DNA of 58,157 nucleotides. It comes from Marinococcus halotolerans DSM 16375 (lineage in GTDB: Bacteria; Bacillota; Bacilli; Bacillales; Marinococcaceae). A model generated the notes under the pieces. It saw only the letters and a list, made by a program, of their open reading frames with translations. It was not told the origin of the DNA and made no database searches. The stretch is taken from NCBI RefSeq assembly GCF_000420725.1, contig NZ_ATVM01000018.1:1-58157 (forward strand), in the 5' to 3' direction. The position numbers and the translations under genes are program-made. This document shows positions 42,491-52,747 of the stretch, piece after piece; position 1 is the stretch's first letter, and each line of letters begins with the position of its first letter.

Positions 42491-43030
42491 ATGAACGCTT
42501 TAAAAGAAAAGTATCAAACATCAATCGTACCGAGTCTGCACGAGAAATTCGACTACTCTTCCGTAATGGGAGTACCGAAGGTTGATAAAATTGTTATTAA
42601 CATGGGTGTCGGGGAAGCAGTACAAAACCCTCGCTCATTGGATAAAGCAGTAGAAGAGCTGGAGGCAATCAGTGGGCAGAAGCCTTTGATTACAAAAGCA
42701 AAACGTTCTATTGCAGGATTTAAACTTCGTGAAGGTATGCCAATCGGTGCAAAGGTAACTTTGCGCGGAGCACGTATGTATGACTTCCTGGAGAAATTAA
42801 TCCACGTCACGCTTCCACGTGTCCGTGACTTCCGCGGGGTGTCGAATAAAGCATTTGACGGCCGTGGCAACTACACACTCGGTGTGCGTGAACAATTGAT
42901 CTTCCCGGAAATTTCCTACGATCAGGTAGAAAAAGTTCGCGGAATGGACATTGTTATCGTTACTACTGCTTCTACTGACGAAGAATCTTACGAACTGCTC
43001 GATCAAATGGGCATGCCGTTTCAAAAATAA
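42491..43030 (+). CDS. rplE: 50S ribosomal protein L5
   Basis: A 179-residue central protuberance protein that binds 5S rRNA. The family blocks [20 protein letters not shown] and [20 protein letters not shown] are present. GAGAGGAGG precedes ATG 42491. In almost all Bacillaceae rpsN follows; here the next gene is rpsH, only 64 nt away. Confidence 0.98.
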   Translation: MNALKEKYQTSIVPSLHEKFDYSSVMGVPKVDKIVINMGVGEAVQNPRSLDKAVEELEAISGQKPLITKAKRSIAGFKLREGMPIGAKVTLRGARMYDFLEKLIHVTLPRVRDFRGVSNKAFDGRGNYTLGVREQLIFPEISYDQVEKVRGMDIVIVTTASTDEESYELLDQMGMPFQK

Positions 43031-43044
43031 ATTATTCACGTAAA

Positions 43045-43062
43045 CGCCGGCAGGCGCCGGCG
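43045..43062 (+). other. GC-rich hairpin at the position of the missing rpsN
   Basis: CGCCGGC (43045-43051), loop AGGC, GCCGGCG (43056-43062) form a 7-bp stem entirely of G-C pairs in the 64-nt rplE-rpsH gap. No T tract follows, so it is unlikely to terminate. No part of the gap resembles the S14 zinc-finger protein. Confidence 0.6.
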
Positions 43063-43094
43063 CACGACCCCGTAACTGGGAGGGAGGTATTCAA

Positions 43095-43493
43095 ATGGTC
43101 ATGACAGATCCGATTGCTGATATGCTTACTCGTATCCGCAACGCAAACATGGTGAACCACGAGAAAGTAGAATTTCCTGCATCGAACCTGAAAAAAGAAA
43201 TCGCTGAAATCCTCAAGCTGGAAGGTTTCATCCGCGATGTTGAATATGTTGATGATAAAAAACAGGGAATGATTCGCTTATTCTTGAAAGCAGGTACGGA
43301 AAACAAAAAAGTTATTTCCGGTATCAAAAGAATCAGTAAACCAGGTCTCCGTGTTTATGCAGGATCCAACGAGGTTCCTAAAGTGCTGGGCGGACTTGGT
43401 ATCGCAGTAATTTCTACATCCAAAGGTGTTATGTCTGATAAAGAAGCAAGAAAACAAAACGTTGGCGGCGAAGTACTCGCATACGTTTGGTAA
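43095..43493 (+). CDS. rpsH: 30S ribosomal protein S8
   Basis: A 132-residue central-domain binder; in E. coli it also represses the spc operon. It begins [18 protein letters not shown] and ends with the conserved [30 protein letters not shown] precedes ATG 43095. Confidence 0.98.
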   Translation: MVMTDPIADMLTRIRNANMVNHEKVEFPASNLKKEIAEILKLEGFIRDVEYVDDKKQGMIRLFLKAGTENKKVISGIKRISKPGLRVYAGSNEVPKVLGGLGIAVISTSKGVMSDKEARKQNVGGEVLAYVW

Positions 43494-43525
43494 TAAAATC
43501 GTTATAAAGAACGGAGGTGTGCAAT

Positions 43526-44062
43526 ATGTCTCGTATTGGCCTGAAACCAATCGAAATTCCAGAAGGCGTCACAATCGCTAAAGACGGAAATACAGTTACA
43601 GTTAAAGGACCAAAAGGTGAATTGAGCCGTGAACTTCACCCGGCTATTACTGTGAATATTGGAGAGTCGGAAGTGACTTTTGAACGCCCTTCTGACAATA
43701 AAACGTACCGCTCGCTTCATGGTACGACCCGAAGCCTTGTAAACAACATGGTAGAAGGCGTAACAAAAGGGTACGAAAAGAACCTCGAGCTCGTCGGCGT
43801 AGGTTATCGTGCGCAGAAGACTGGTGAGAAGTTAGTGTTAAACGTTGGTTACTCCCACCCGGTAGAATTCGTTTCCGAGGAAGGAATCGACATTGAAGTA
43901 CCTTCTAACACGAAAGTGACAGTCCGCGGTATTGATAAAGAACGCGTTGGTGCAGTAGCTTCCAACATTCGCTCTGTACGTCTTCCTGAACCTTACAAAG
44001 GCAAAGGAATCCGCTACGAAGGTGAAGAAGTTCGCCGCAAAGAAGGTAAAACGGGTAAATAA
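43526..44062 (+). CDS. rplF: 50S ribosomal protein L6
   Basis: A 178-residue protein near the sarcin-ricin loop, made of two similar domains. It starts [20 protein letters not shown] and ends with the L6 signature [20 protein letters not shown] (43512-43517) is 8 nt before ATG 43526. Confidence 0.98.
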   Translation: MSRIGLKPIEIPEGVTIAKDGNTVTVKGPKGELSRELHPAITVNIGESEVTFERPSDNKTYRSLHGTTRSLVNNMVEGVTKGYEKNLELVGVGYRAQKTGEKLVLNVGYSHPVEFVSEEGIDIEVPSNTKVTVRGIDKERVGAVASNIRSVRLPEPYKGKGIRYEGEEVRRKEGKTGK

Positions 44063-44107
44063 TCGATTAATTAACATCGCAACAAGCACGAAAGGAGGAA
44101 CTGTACG

Positions 44108-44467
44108 ATGGCTCAAGCAACAAGCTATGAAAAACGCAAGAAACGCCATATGAGTATCCGCCGTAAAATCAGCGGCACACCAGAACGTCCTCGTCTGAAC
44201 GTTTTCCGTTCTGCAAAGCATATCTATGCGCAGCTGATTGACGACGAAGCAGGAGTAACTCTGGCAGCAGCATCGACAATGGAAAAGGATTCCGGAATCG
44301 AAAACGGCGGCAATAAAGAGGCAGCCCGTAAAATCGGGGAAACTCTCGCCAAGCGTGCTACAGAAAAAGGCTATGACACAGTCGTTTTTGACCGGGGTGG
44401 ATTTGTTTATCACGGCCGTGTTCAAGAACTCGCTGAAGCAGCCCGCGAGAACGGACTAAAATTCTAA
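44108..44467 (+). CDS. rplR: 50S ribosomal protein L18
   Basis: A 119-residue 5S rRNA-binding protein. Arg-rich N-terminus ([20 protein letters not shown]) and C-terminal [20 protein letters not shown] are typical. GAAAGGAGG precedes ATG 44108. Confidence 0.98.
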   Translation: MAQATSYEKRKKRHMSIRRKISGTPERPRLNVFRSAKHIYAQLIDDEAGVTLAAASTMEKDSGIENGGNKEAARKIGETLAKRATEKGYDTVVFDRGGFVYHGRVQELAEAARENGLKF

Positions 44468-44487
44468 AAAGCAAGGGAGGGACAAGA

Positions 44488-44988
44488 ATGCAAAGTATTG
44501 ATCCGAATAAACTGGAACTTGAAGAACGTGTTGTAACCATCAACCGTGTCGCAAAAGTTGTGAAAGGTGGACGTAACTTCCGCTTTGCAGCACTCGTAGT
44601 AGTTGGAGACCGTAACGGCCACGTCGGCTTTGGCCAGGGAAAAGCTATTGAAGTACCAGAAGCAATCCGTAAAGCGGTAGAAAACGCTAAAAAGGACCTT
44701 GTACAGATTCCGATCGTAGGAACAACTATTCCACACGAAATCACTGGTCACTTTGGCGCAGGCAACGTTCTATTGAAGCCTGCATCTGAAGGTACTGGAG
44801 TAATCGCTGGAGGACCGGTACGTGCCATCTTAGAGCTTGGCGGCGTACAGGACATTCTGTCGAAATCTCTTGGTTCCAACAATCCTATTAACATGGTTCG
44901 CGCTACTATCAACGGATTAACTTCTTTGAAAACAGCTGAAGAAGTAGCTAAATTGCGTGGTAAGAGCGTCGAAGAATTGTTAGGATAA
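44488..44988 (+). CDS. rpsE: 30S ribosomal protein S5
   Basis: A 166-residue protein of the mRNA entry site that influences accuracy. It has the N-terminal double-stranded RNA-binding-like domain with [20 protein letters not shown] and the C-terminal [20 protein letters not shown] fold. The spectinomycin loop KVVKGGR appears normal. AGGGAGGG precedes ATG 44488. Confidence 0.98.
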   Translation: MQSIDPNKLELEERVVTINRVAKVVKGGRNFRFAALVVVGDRNGHVGFGQGKAIEVPEAIRKAVENAKKDLVQIPIVGTTIPHEITGHFGAGNVLLKPASEGTGVIAGGPVRAILELGGVQDILSKSLGSNNPINMVRATINGLTSLKTAEEVAKLRGKSVEELLG

Positions 44989-45001
44989 GGGGGGAAAGCA
45001 A

Positions 45002-45187
45002 ATGGCCAAACAATTGGAAATCACCCTTACCCGCAGCATGATCGGGCGCCCGGAAGAACAACGTGTTACAGTCCGTACACTTGGTTTGCATAAAATCAAC
45101 CGTACGGTAGTAAAAGAAGACAATCCTGCAATCCGCGGTATGGTGAACAAAGTAGCTCACCTGCTGACGGTAAAAGAACTGAACTAA
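45002..45187 (+). CDS. rpmD: 50S ribosomal protein L30
   Basis: A 61-residue protein with the family core [20 protein letters not shown] and [32 protein letters not shown] precedes ATG 45002, an uncommonly purine-rich but weaker ribosome binding site. Confidence 0.97.
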   Translation: MAKQLEITLTRSMIGRPEEQRVTVRTLGLHKINRTVVKEDNPAIRGMVNKVAHLLTVKELN

Positions 45188-45222
45188 TAAATCTCATTCC
45201 TAAATGACAGGGAGGTGGCAAC

Positions 45223-45662
45223 ATGAAACTCCACGAACTTCAGCCTGCAAAAGGCAAAAACAAACAGCGTAACCGTGTAGGCCGCGGGCCAGCTTCTGGC
45301 AACGGCAAAACTTCCGGCCGCGGACAAAAAGGGCAGAACGCCCGTTCCGGCGGTGGTGTACGTCCAGGTTTTGAAGGTGGGCAGAACCCTATCTTCAAGC
45401 GTTTGCCAAAACGCGGCTTTACGAATATTAATCGTAAAGAATACGCTATTGTTAATGTGGAAACGCTCAACAGCTTCGACAATGGTACAACAGTAACTCC
45501 AGAAGCGTTGCTTGAAAAAGGCGTAATCAGCAAGTACAAAGATGGCGTGAAAATTTTAGGCAACGGCAAGTTGGAGAAAGAGCTTCAAGTGCACGCGAAC
45601 AAGTTCTCTGCTTCAGCAGTGCAAGCAATTGAGGCAGCAGGCGGAAAAACCGAGGTGGTCTA

Positions 45663-45663
<1 letters not shown>
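45223..45663 (+). CDS. rplO: 50S ribosomal protein L15
   Basis: A 146-residue late-assembly protein with the glycine- and arginine-rich extended N-terminus ([20 protein letters not shown]) and the C-terminal globular domain. Its stop TAA shares a base with the secY start. Confidence 0.98.
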
Positions 45664-47679
<2,016 letters not shown>

Positions 47680-47683
47680 TTGT

Positions 47684-47713
47684 TTGTAAAACGGGTCGGA
47701 ATCTCGTTATAAT
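47684..47713 (+). promoter_or_regulatory. Candidate promoter after adk
   Basis: TTGTAA (47684-47689) and a perfect TATAAT (47708-47713) with 18-nt spacing, 4 nt after the adk stop. Transcription would start near 47720, at the beginning of the structured stretch. Confidence 0.6.
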
Positions 47714-47718
47714 ACGGG

Positions 47719-47925
47719 AAGTGCGATGTGGCAGAAGCGTTTCATAAGTAACGTGGAGCCCATCGGATGCGATCCGGGAACATGATGCAATACCATCATT
47801 TTAGGGGTACACTGAATTTGCCTAGAGCAAACACGTATACACCCTCTCCGATGGTTGGACAACCCAGGCCGTTTATTACGGTTTCAGGTTGCTAAATCCT
47901 AACGAAGCCTAAGGAAAAGAGGATG
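47719..47925 (+). ncRNA. Candidate structured RNA between adk and the KOW gene
   Basis: About 207 nt with several helices and no protein-coding signal. A long-range helix CCATCGGA (47760-47767) with TCCGATGG (47847-47854) encloses ATGATG/CATCAT (47782-47799), AGGG/CCCT (47803-47806 with 47842-47845) and TTTGC/GCAAA (47817-47831). After it come CAACC/GGTTG (47860-47891) around CCGT/ACGG (47869-47881). CGGAT/ATCCG (47764-47776) competes with the long-range helix, as in a switch. It begins GTGCG and contains GGGAAC, features also found at the 5' end of group II introns, but no catalytic domain V or reverse transcriptase is present. It may be a 5' leader for infA-rpsM or an intron remnant. Confidence 0.5.
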
Positions 47926-47930
47926 CATGC

Positions 47931-48239
47931 ATGAAAGATTCGGAGTCAAGGCGACCCGATCTGGGACAAATCGTTCGAGTGACCCGGGGGCGCGAAGCTG
48001 GTCAGTACGCGGTAGTAATTGATGTGCTGGATGATAAGTTTCTAATGCTGGCGGACGGGGAAAGACGAAAGTTCGATCGGGGAAAGAAGAAAAACACGTC
48101 CCACGTAGAATTGCTTTCGTATATTTCGCCGGAAGTACAGTCGAGTTTAATAGAAACCGGCCGAGTGACTAACGCGAAAATCCGGCACGCTCTTTACACC
48201 TTTTTTGAACAAGAAGCCTTATTTGAAAAGGAGAATTAA
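47931..48239 (+). CDS. KOW-domain RNA-binding protein (L14e/L6e/L27e-like)
   Basis: A 102-residue protein with a KOW-type segment (GQIVRVTRGREAGQYAVVID) near residues 12-31, like the small KOW protein found before infA in Bacillus. A basic patch RRKFDRGKKKNTSHV follows and the C-terminal helix is acidic. The family is annotated as ribosomal L14e-like; its function is not established. AAGAGG precedes ATG 47931. It ends 3 nt before infA. Confidence 0.8.
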   Translation: MKDSESRRPDLGQIVRVTRGREAGQYAVVIDVLDDKFLMLADGERRKFDRGKKKNTSHVELLSYISPEVQSSLIETGRVTNAKIRHALYTFFEQEALFEKEN

Positions 48240-48242
48240 TTC

Positions 48243-48461
48243 ATGGCTAAAGATGATGTTATTGAAATGGAAGGCACGGTGGTTGAGCCTCTTCCAAACG
48301 CTATGTTTCGTGTTGAGCTTGAAAATGGACACAAAATTTTAGCGCATGTTTCCGGTAAGATCCGTATGCACTTTATCCGGATTCTTCCTGGTGATAAAGT
48401 AACTGTTGAAATTTCACCATACGACCTTTCCCGCGGACGTATTACGTACCGCTACAAATAG
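48243..48461 (+). CDS. infA: Translation initiation factor IF-1
   Basis: A 72-residue OB-fold protein that fills the 30S A site during initiation. Nearly identical to the Bacillus family: [20 protein letters not shown] and [19 protein letters not shown]. Preceded by AAAGGAGA inside the end of the KOW gene. Confidence 0.98.
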   Translation: MAKDDVIEMEGTVVEPLPNAMFRVELENGHKILAHVSGKIRMHFIRILPGDKVTVEISPYDLSRGRITYRYK

Positions 48462-48531
48462 ACCCGCAAGTTCATTCTTGAGCACTCTTACCAATGCATG
48501 GCTTACATGCAGTGAAGGAGGTAAATGGAAA

Positions 48532-48645
48532 ATGAAAGTAAGAGCTTCCGTTAAAAAGATTTGTGACAATTGTAAAGTTATTCGCCGTAAAGGTTCGGTA
48601 ATGGTAATTTGCTCGAACCCGAAGCATAAACAAAGACAAGGATAA
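48532..48645 (+). CDS. rpmJ: 50S ribosomal protein L36
   Basis: A 37-residue protein, [20 protein letters not shown] at the start. The zinc ligands Cys11, Cys14, Cys27 and His32 are all present, so this is the zinc-containing form. AAGGAGG (48515-48521) lies 10 nt before ATG 48532. Set between infA and rpsM as usual. Confidence 0.97.
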   Translation: MKVRASVKKICDNCKVIRRKGSVMVICSNPKHKQRQG

Positions 48646-48663
48646 TAAAAAGGAGGTGCCCGC

Positions 48664-49032
48664 ATGGCACGTGTTGCAGGAGTAGATATTCCGCGTGATA
48701 AGCGTATTGCTATTTCACTCACTTACGTATACGGCATCGGCAAATCGCTTGCAGTTCAGGTTCTGAACGAAGCTGACGTTGACCAGAACACCCGTGTGCG
48801 TGATTTAACAGAAGACGAGCTGGCCCGTATCCGTACGGCTATTGATAACAACCATACGGTAGAAGGGGATCTTCGCCGTGAAACTTCCCTCGACATCAAA
48901 CGCTTGATGGAGATCGGAAGCTATCGTGGGATCCGTCATCGTCGTGGACTGCCGCTTCGCGGACAAAACACGAAGAACAATTCCCGTACCCGTAAAGGTC
49001 CGCGTCGTACAGTAGCAAACAAACGTAAATAA
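48664..49032 (+). CDS. rpsM: 30S ribosomal protein S13
   Basis: A 122-residue head protein that contacts the P-site tRNA with its C-terminal tail ([15 protein letters not shown]). It starts [20 protein letters not shown] and holds the helix-two-turn-helix with [31 protein letters not shown] precedes ATG 48664. Confidence 0.98.
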   Translation: MARVAGVDIPRDKRIAISLTYVYGIGKSLAVQVLNEADVDQNTRVRDLTEDELARIRTAIDNNHTVEGDLRRETSLDIKRLMEIGSYRGIRHRRGLPLRGQNTKNNSRTRKGPRRTVANKRK

Positions 49033-49058
49033 TTTATTTATAAAGGAGGTTACCTATT

Positions 49059-49454
49059 ATGGCAAAAGCAAAGTCGAACGCACCACGTAAACGCCGTCAG
49101 CGCAAGAATATAGAGTCGGGTGTGGCTCATATCCGCTCGACGTTTAACAACACGATTGTAAACATTACGGACGTGCAGGGGAACACACTTGCATGGGCAA
49201 GCGCTGGAGTGCTTGGTTTCAAAGGTTCCCGTAAATCCACTCCGTTCGCAGCTCAAATGACTGCAGAAACAGCAACAAAAGCTGCAATGGAACACGGATT
49301 GAAAAGCGTAGAAGTTACAGTGAAAGGTCCAGGTGCTGGACGTGAAGCTGCAATTCGTTCCCTTCAGGCAACCGGTGTAGAAGTTACGGTTATTCGTGAT
49401 GTTACGCCAGTACCTCATAACGGGTGCCGCCCGCCAAAACGTCCACGTGCATAA
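49059..49454 (+). CDS. rpsK: 30S ribosomal protein S11
   Basis: A 131-residue platform protein lining the mRNA exit with S7. Core blocks [20 protein letters not shown] and [15 protein letters not shown] are present. AAAGGAGG precedes ATG 49059. A 131-nt gap to rpoA follows, containing hairpin CCGGCA/TGCCGG (49536-49552). Confidence 0.98.
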   Translation: MAKAKSNAPRKRRQRKNIESGVAHIRSTFNNTIVNITDVQGNTLAWASAGVLGFKGSRKSTPFAAQMTAETATKAAMEHGLKSVEVTVKGPGAGREAAIRSLQATGVEVTVIRDVTPVPHNGCRPPKRPRA

Positions 49455-49535
49455 CTGAAAGCGAACATGACTATTGCAAAGGAGACAGGCTGGAAGGTGT
49501 GCTTATGCATCCTGCTTTCCTGCTTTCCTTATTTT

Positions 49536-49552
49536 CCGGCACCGGCTGCCGG
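49536..49552 (+). other. Hairpin in the rpsK-rpoA gap
   Basis: CCGGCA (49536-49541), loop CCGGC, TGCCGG (49547-49552). No T tract, so not a terminator; possibly an RNA processing or translational element before rpoA. Confidence 0.4.
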
Positions 49553-49585
49553 ATGTACGACGTTTGAAGGAGGGTACGCAAACAA

Positions 49586-50530
49586 ATGATCGAAATTGAA
49601 AAGCCTAACATTGAAGCGGTCGAAGTGAGCGAAGATGCCAAGTTTGGCAAATTTGTTGTTGAACCATTGGAACGTGGTTATGGTACTACCCTGGGGAATT
49701 CCCTGCGTCGTATTCTTTTATCCTCGTTACCGGGAGCAGCGGTCTCTACGGTTCAAATCGATGGGGTTCTTCACGAGTTTTCTACGATTGAAGGCGTGCT
49801 TGAAGACGTAACGACCATTATTTTGAATTTGAAAAAGCTCGCTTTGAAGGTGTACTCTGATGATGAAAAAGTGCTTGAGGTTGATGTGCAGGGAGAAGGT
49901 ACAATCTCTGCTCGGGACATCACGCACGACAGCGACGTAGAAATCCTGAATCCGGATCTTCACATCGCCACTCTATCAAAAAACGCCAACCTGCATATGC
50001 GTCTTACCGCTCATCGCGGACGCGGCTATGTCCCGGCTGAAGGAAACAACAGCGACGACCTTCCAATCGGTGTCATTCCCATTGATTCTATTTATACGCC
50101 GGTCGAGCGTGTAAATTACCAGGTGGAAAATACCCGCGTCGGACAGATTACCAACTATGATAAGTTAACGTTGGATGTCTGGACAGACGGAAGCATCCGT
50201 CCCGAAGAGGCAGTATCCCTTGGTGCGAAAATCATGAATGAGCACTTGAATATCTTTATCGGCCTGACCGACCAGGCACAGAATGCGGAAATTATGGTGG
50301 AAAAAGAAGAAGACCAAAAAGAAAAAGTGCTTGAAATGACAATTGAAGAGCTTGATCTTTCGGTCCGTTCTTATAACTGCCTGAAACGCGCAGGCATCAA
50401 TACTGTGCAGGAGCTGACGCAGAAGTCAGAAGAAGATATGATGAAAGTCCGCAACCTCGGACGCAAATCGCTCGAAGAAGTTCAGGAAAAGCTCGGTGAA
50501 CTCGGCCTCGGATTGCGCGAAGAGGACTAA
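49586..50530 (+). CDS. rpoA: DNA-directed RNA polymerase subunit alpha
   Basis: A 314-residue subunit. The N-terminal assembly domain contains [20 protein letters not shown]; the linker is acidic ([10 protein letters not shown]); the C-terminal domain (about 250-314) binds UP elements and activators ([35 protein letters not shown]). AAGGAGGG precedes ATG 49586. Confidence 0.98.
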   Translation: MIEIEKPNIEAVEVSEDAKFGKFVVEPLERGYGTTLGNSLRRILLSSLPGAAVSTVQIDGVLHEFSTIEGVLEDVTTIILNLKKLALKVYSDDEKVLEVDVQGEGTISARDITHDSDVEILNPDLHIATLSKNANLHMRLTAHRGRGYVPAEGNNSDDLPIGVIPIDSIYTPVERVNYQVENTRVGQITNYDKLTLDVWTDGSIRPEEAVSLGAKIMNEHLNIFIGLTDQAQNAEIMVEKEEDQKEKVLEMTIEELDLSVRSYNCLKRAGINTVQELTQKSEEDMMKVRNLGRKSLEEVQEKLGELGLGLREED

Positions 50531-50566
50531 TCATAAATATTTGTTTGACCAAAGGAGGGAATTGTA

Positions 50567-50926
50567 ATGCCATACTCAAAGCTTGGACGCGACACATCGG
50601 CAAGAAAAGCACTCTTTCGTGATTTGACTACCGACCTTATTATTAATGGCCGGATTGAAACAACTCACGCAAAAGCGAAGGAAGTACAGCCGATCGCAGA
50701 AAAAATTATTACTCTTGGAAAACGTGGAGACTTGCACGCACGCCGTCAGGCAGCTGCATTTGTTCGCAAAGAAACAGCTAATGAAGAAGGCCAGGATGCT
50801 GTTCAGAAGCTGTTCTCTGAAATCGGTCCTCGTTACGAAGACCGCCAGGGCGGATACACGCGCGTACTGAAACTCGGACCGCGCCGTGGGGACGCTGCTG
50901 AAATGGCTATCATCGAACTTGTATAA
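50567..50926 (+). CDS. rplQ: 50S ribosomal protein L17
   Basis: A 119-residue tunnel-exit protein beginning [20 protein letters not shown], with the family end [29 protein letters not shown] precedes ATG 50567. Last gene of the alpha operon, followed by a terminator. Confidence 0.98.
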   Translation: MPYSKLGRDTSARKALFRDLTTDLIINGRIETTHAKAKEVQPIAEKIITLGKRGDLHARRQAAAFVRKETANEEGQDAVQKLFSEIGPRYEDRQGGYTRVLKLGPRRGDAAEMAIIELV

Positions 50927-50953
50927 ACGGGAAGTCCTCGTTTATACATTTCT

Positions 50954-50969
50954 TTCATTTGCAAATGAA
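50954..50969 (+). other. 16-bp perfect palindrome after rplQ
   Basis: TTCATTTGCAAATGAA is its own reverse complement, located between the rplQ stop and the terminator. It could be an operator half of an ECF-operon regulator, or a simple RNA hairpin. Nothing in the sequence decides this. Confidence 0.4.
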
Positions 50970-50986
50970 GGTTACATGTAAAAGAG

Positions 50987-51025
50987 GCAGGACGATGTCT
51001 GTAAAGACTGCGTCTTGCTTTTTTT
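50987..51025 (+). terminator. Terminator between rplQ and ecfA1
   Basis: GCAGGACG (50987-50994) pairs with CGTCTTGC (51011-51018), one G-U, around an inner GTCT/AGAC stem, then a run of T. It ends the alpha operon, so the ECF genes need partial read-through or their own promoter, which I could not find. Confidence 0.85.
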
Positions 51026-51063
51026 CTATGCAAAAATCGAACATTAAAGGGAGGGGAGTGGGC

Positions 51064-51867
51064 ATGGCGATTATTGAACTCCGGGATCTTGAATATCAAT
51101 ATGAGGAGAGCAACGAGAAGGTATTGAAAGGGTTAAATAAAAAGATCCATCAGGGGGAATGGCTTTCGATTATAGGAGCCAACGGTTCGGGAAAATCGAC
51201 ACTCTCCCGTCTCTTTAACGGCCTGTCCCAGCCAACCGGAGGATCCGTTCTTGTGCTGGGTAAAAAAACAACGGACGAGGCGTCCCTGCAGATGATCCGG
51301 CGGGAAGTGGGCATGGTTTTCCAAAACCCGGAGCATCAGTTTGTGGCACCGACAGTGCGTGATGACATTGCTTTTGGAATGGAAAACGCCGGAATTCCGC
51401 GTGAGGTAATGCTTGAACGTATTGATGAAGTCAGCCGCTGGGTAAACATCGAGCATATTTTACATATGGAGCCGCACCGCCTGTCCGGTGGCCAGAAGCA
51501 GCGGGCGGCGATAGCCGGAATTCTTGCTTTGCGTCCCCAGGTGATGGTGTTTGATGAATCGACCTCGATGCTTGATCCGAACGGCAGGAAAGAAATTTTG
51601 GAAACAATGAACCGGCTGTGCCGTGAATCGGGCATTACAATTGTATCGATTACGCATTATCTTGAAGAAGCCTTTATGTCCGACCGTATCTGGTTCATGA
51701 AAGCAGGAAGAATCGAAAAAGATGTAACCACAGCGAGCATTCCTGATCAGCTGGAGTGGATGGAGGCAGAAGGGATGCCTCTTCCGTATAAATATCAGCT
51801 TTACCGGGAAGCAAAGAAGCGGAGGATCGATATACGAGCGCTCCGTACCATGGTTGAAGGAGAGTAG
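51064..51867 (+). CDS. ecfA1: ECF transporter ATPase EcfA1
   Basis: A 267-residue ABC ATPase of the energy-coupling factor module shared by vitamin- and metal-specific S components. Walker A GANGSGKSTLS near residue 38, signature LSGGQKQRAAI and Walker B VMVFDES. The Walker B ends DES rather than the usual DEA or DEP, but its aspartate and glutamate are intact. GGGAGGGGAG precedes ATG 51064. The ECF core genes normally follow rplQ in Bacillus. Confidence 0.95.
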   Translation: MAIIELRDLEYQYEESNEKVLKGLNKKIHQGEWLSIIGANGSGKSTLSRLFNGLSQPTGGSVLVLGKKTTDEASLQMIRREVGMVFQNPEHQFVAPTVRDDIAFGMENAGIPREVMLERIDEVSRWVNIEHILHMEPHRLSGGQKQRAAIAGILALRPQVMVFDESTSMLDPNGRKEILETMNRLCRESGITIVSITHYLEEAFMSDRIWFMKAGRIEKDVTTASIPDQLEWMEAEGMPLPYKYQLYREAKKRRIDIRALRTMVEGE

Positions 51868-51871
51868 CGGC

Positions 51872-52747
51872 ATGGAAGTGAATTTTCAAAACGTAAGCCA
51901 TGTGTACATGAAAAAAACTCCGTTTGAAACATTGGCACTCAAAAACATAGATGCCTCCTTCCGTTCTTCTTCCGTGACGGCTGTCATTGGGCGTACCGGG
52001 TCCGGGAAATCGACACTTGTACAGCATATCAACGGCCTGCTGAAGCCTTCCTCCGGCGTGGTAACGGTAGGGGAGCACCAGCTGGAAGCCAGGACAAAAA
52101 GAAAAATGGTCAAAACGGTGCGGAGCCATGTAGGGATGGTGTTTCAGTATCCCGAGCACCAGCTGTTTGAGGAAACTGTTGAAAAAGATTTATTATTTGG
52201 ACCGAAAAACAAAGGAATGGATGTAGCAGAAATACAAAAAAAGCTTCCGGAATTGCTGCAGCAGGTGGGTCTCACTGAGACACTTCTAAAGCGCTCGCCG
52301 TTCGAGCTGAGCGGAGGACAGATGCGCCGGGTAGCAATAGCTGGGGTGCTTGCCACCAACCCGGATATTCTTATCCTGGACGAACCGACCGCCGGGCTCG
52401 ATCCCCAGGGCCAAAAAGAAATTCTGGAGTTATTTATGAACTGGCAGCGTACGTATCAGCCGACTACGATTATGATTACGCATCAAATGGAGGAAGCAGC
52501 CGCATTTGCTGAGTATATGTATGTGATGGAGGATGCAGAGATCAAAATGCAGGGAGAGCCGGAAGCCATTTATGCCCAACGGGAAAAGCTTCGGGAAATG
52601 GATTTGGATATCCCCGAGCAGGTACAGGTGCTCCAGCAGATTGAGAGGGACAGTGGCATCCGCTTCCCGCATTATAAGCTTTCTCCGGAAGAAGCTGCCG
52701 ACTACTGGGAGCAGGCGGTTCAGAACGGGGAGGTGCCGTATGTTTGA
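51872..52747 (+). CDS. ecfA2: ECF transporter ATPase EcfA2
   Basis: A 291-residue second ATPase of the ECF module. Walker A GRTGSGKSTLV near residue 40, the Q-loop, signature LSGGQMRRVAIAG, Walker B ILILDEPTAGLDP and the H-loop histidine (MITHQ). GGAGAG lies about 7 nt before ATG 51872, at the end of ecfA1; it overlaps ecfT by 8 nt. Confidence 0.95.
   Translation: MEVNFQNVSHVYMKKTPFETLALKNIDASFRSSSVTAVIGRTGSGKSTLVQHINGLLKPSSGVVTVGEHQLEARTKRKMVKTVRSHVGMVFQYPEHQLFEETVEKDLLFGPKNKGMDVAEIQKKLPELLQQVGLTETLLKRSPFELSGGQMRRVAIAGVLATNPDILILDEPTAGLDPQGQKEILELFMNWQRTYQPTTIMITHQMEEAAAFAEYMYVMEDAEIKMQGEPEAIYAQREKLREMDLDIPEQVQVLQQIERDSGIRFPHYKLSPEEAADYWEQAVQNGEVPYV

Noticed and set aside
47726-47785. Short frame MWQKRFISNVEPIGCDPGT in the adk-KOW gap as a leader peptide
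   Set aside because: Only a weak purine-rich site upstream and no codon pattern of a sensing peptide; the RNA folds explain the segment better.
47782-47895. 37-codon frame (MMQYHHFRG...) in the same gap
   Set aside because: No ribosome binding site and no likeness to map or any family I know; its ATGATG is half of a hairpin.
52533-52739. Extended N-terminus for EcfT
   Set aside because: It overlaps ecfA2 coding sequence out of frame; the GGGAGGTG site and family length place the start at 52740.
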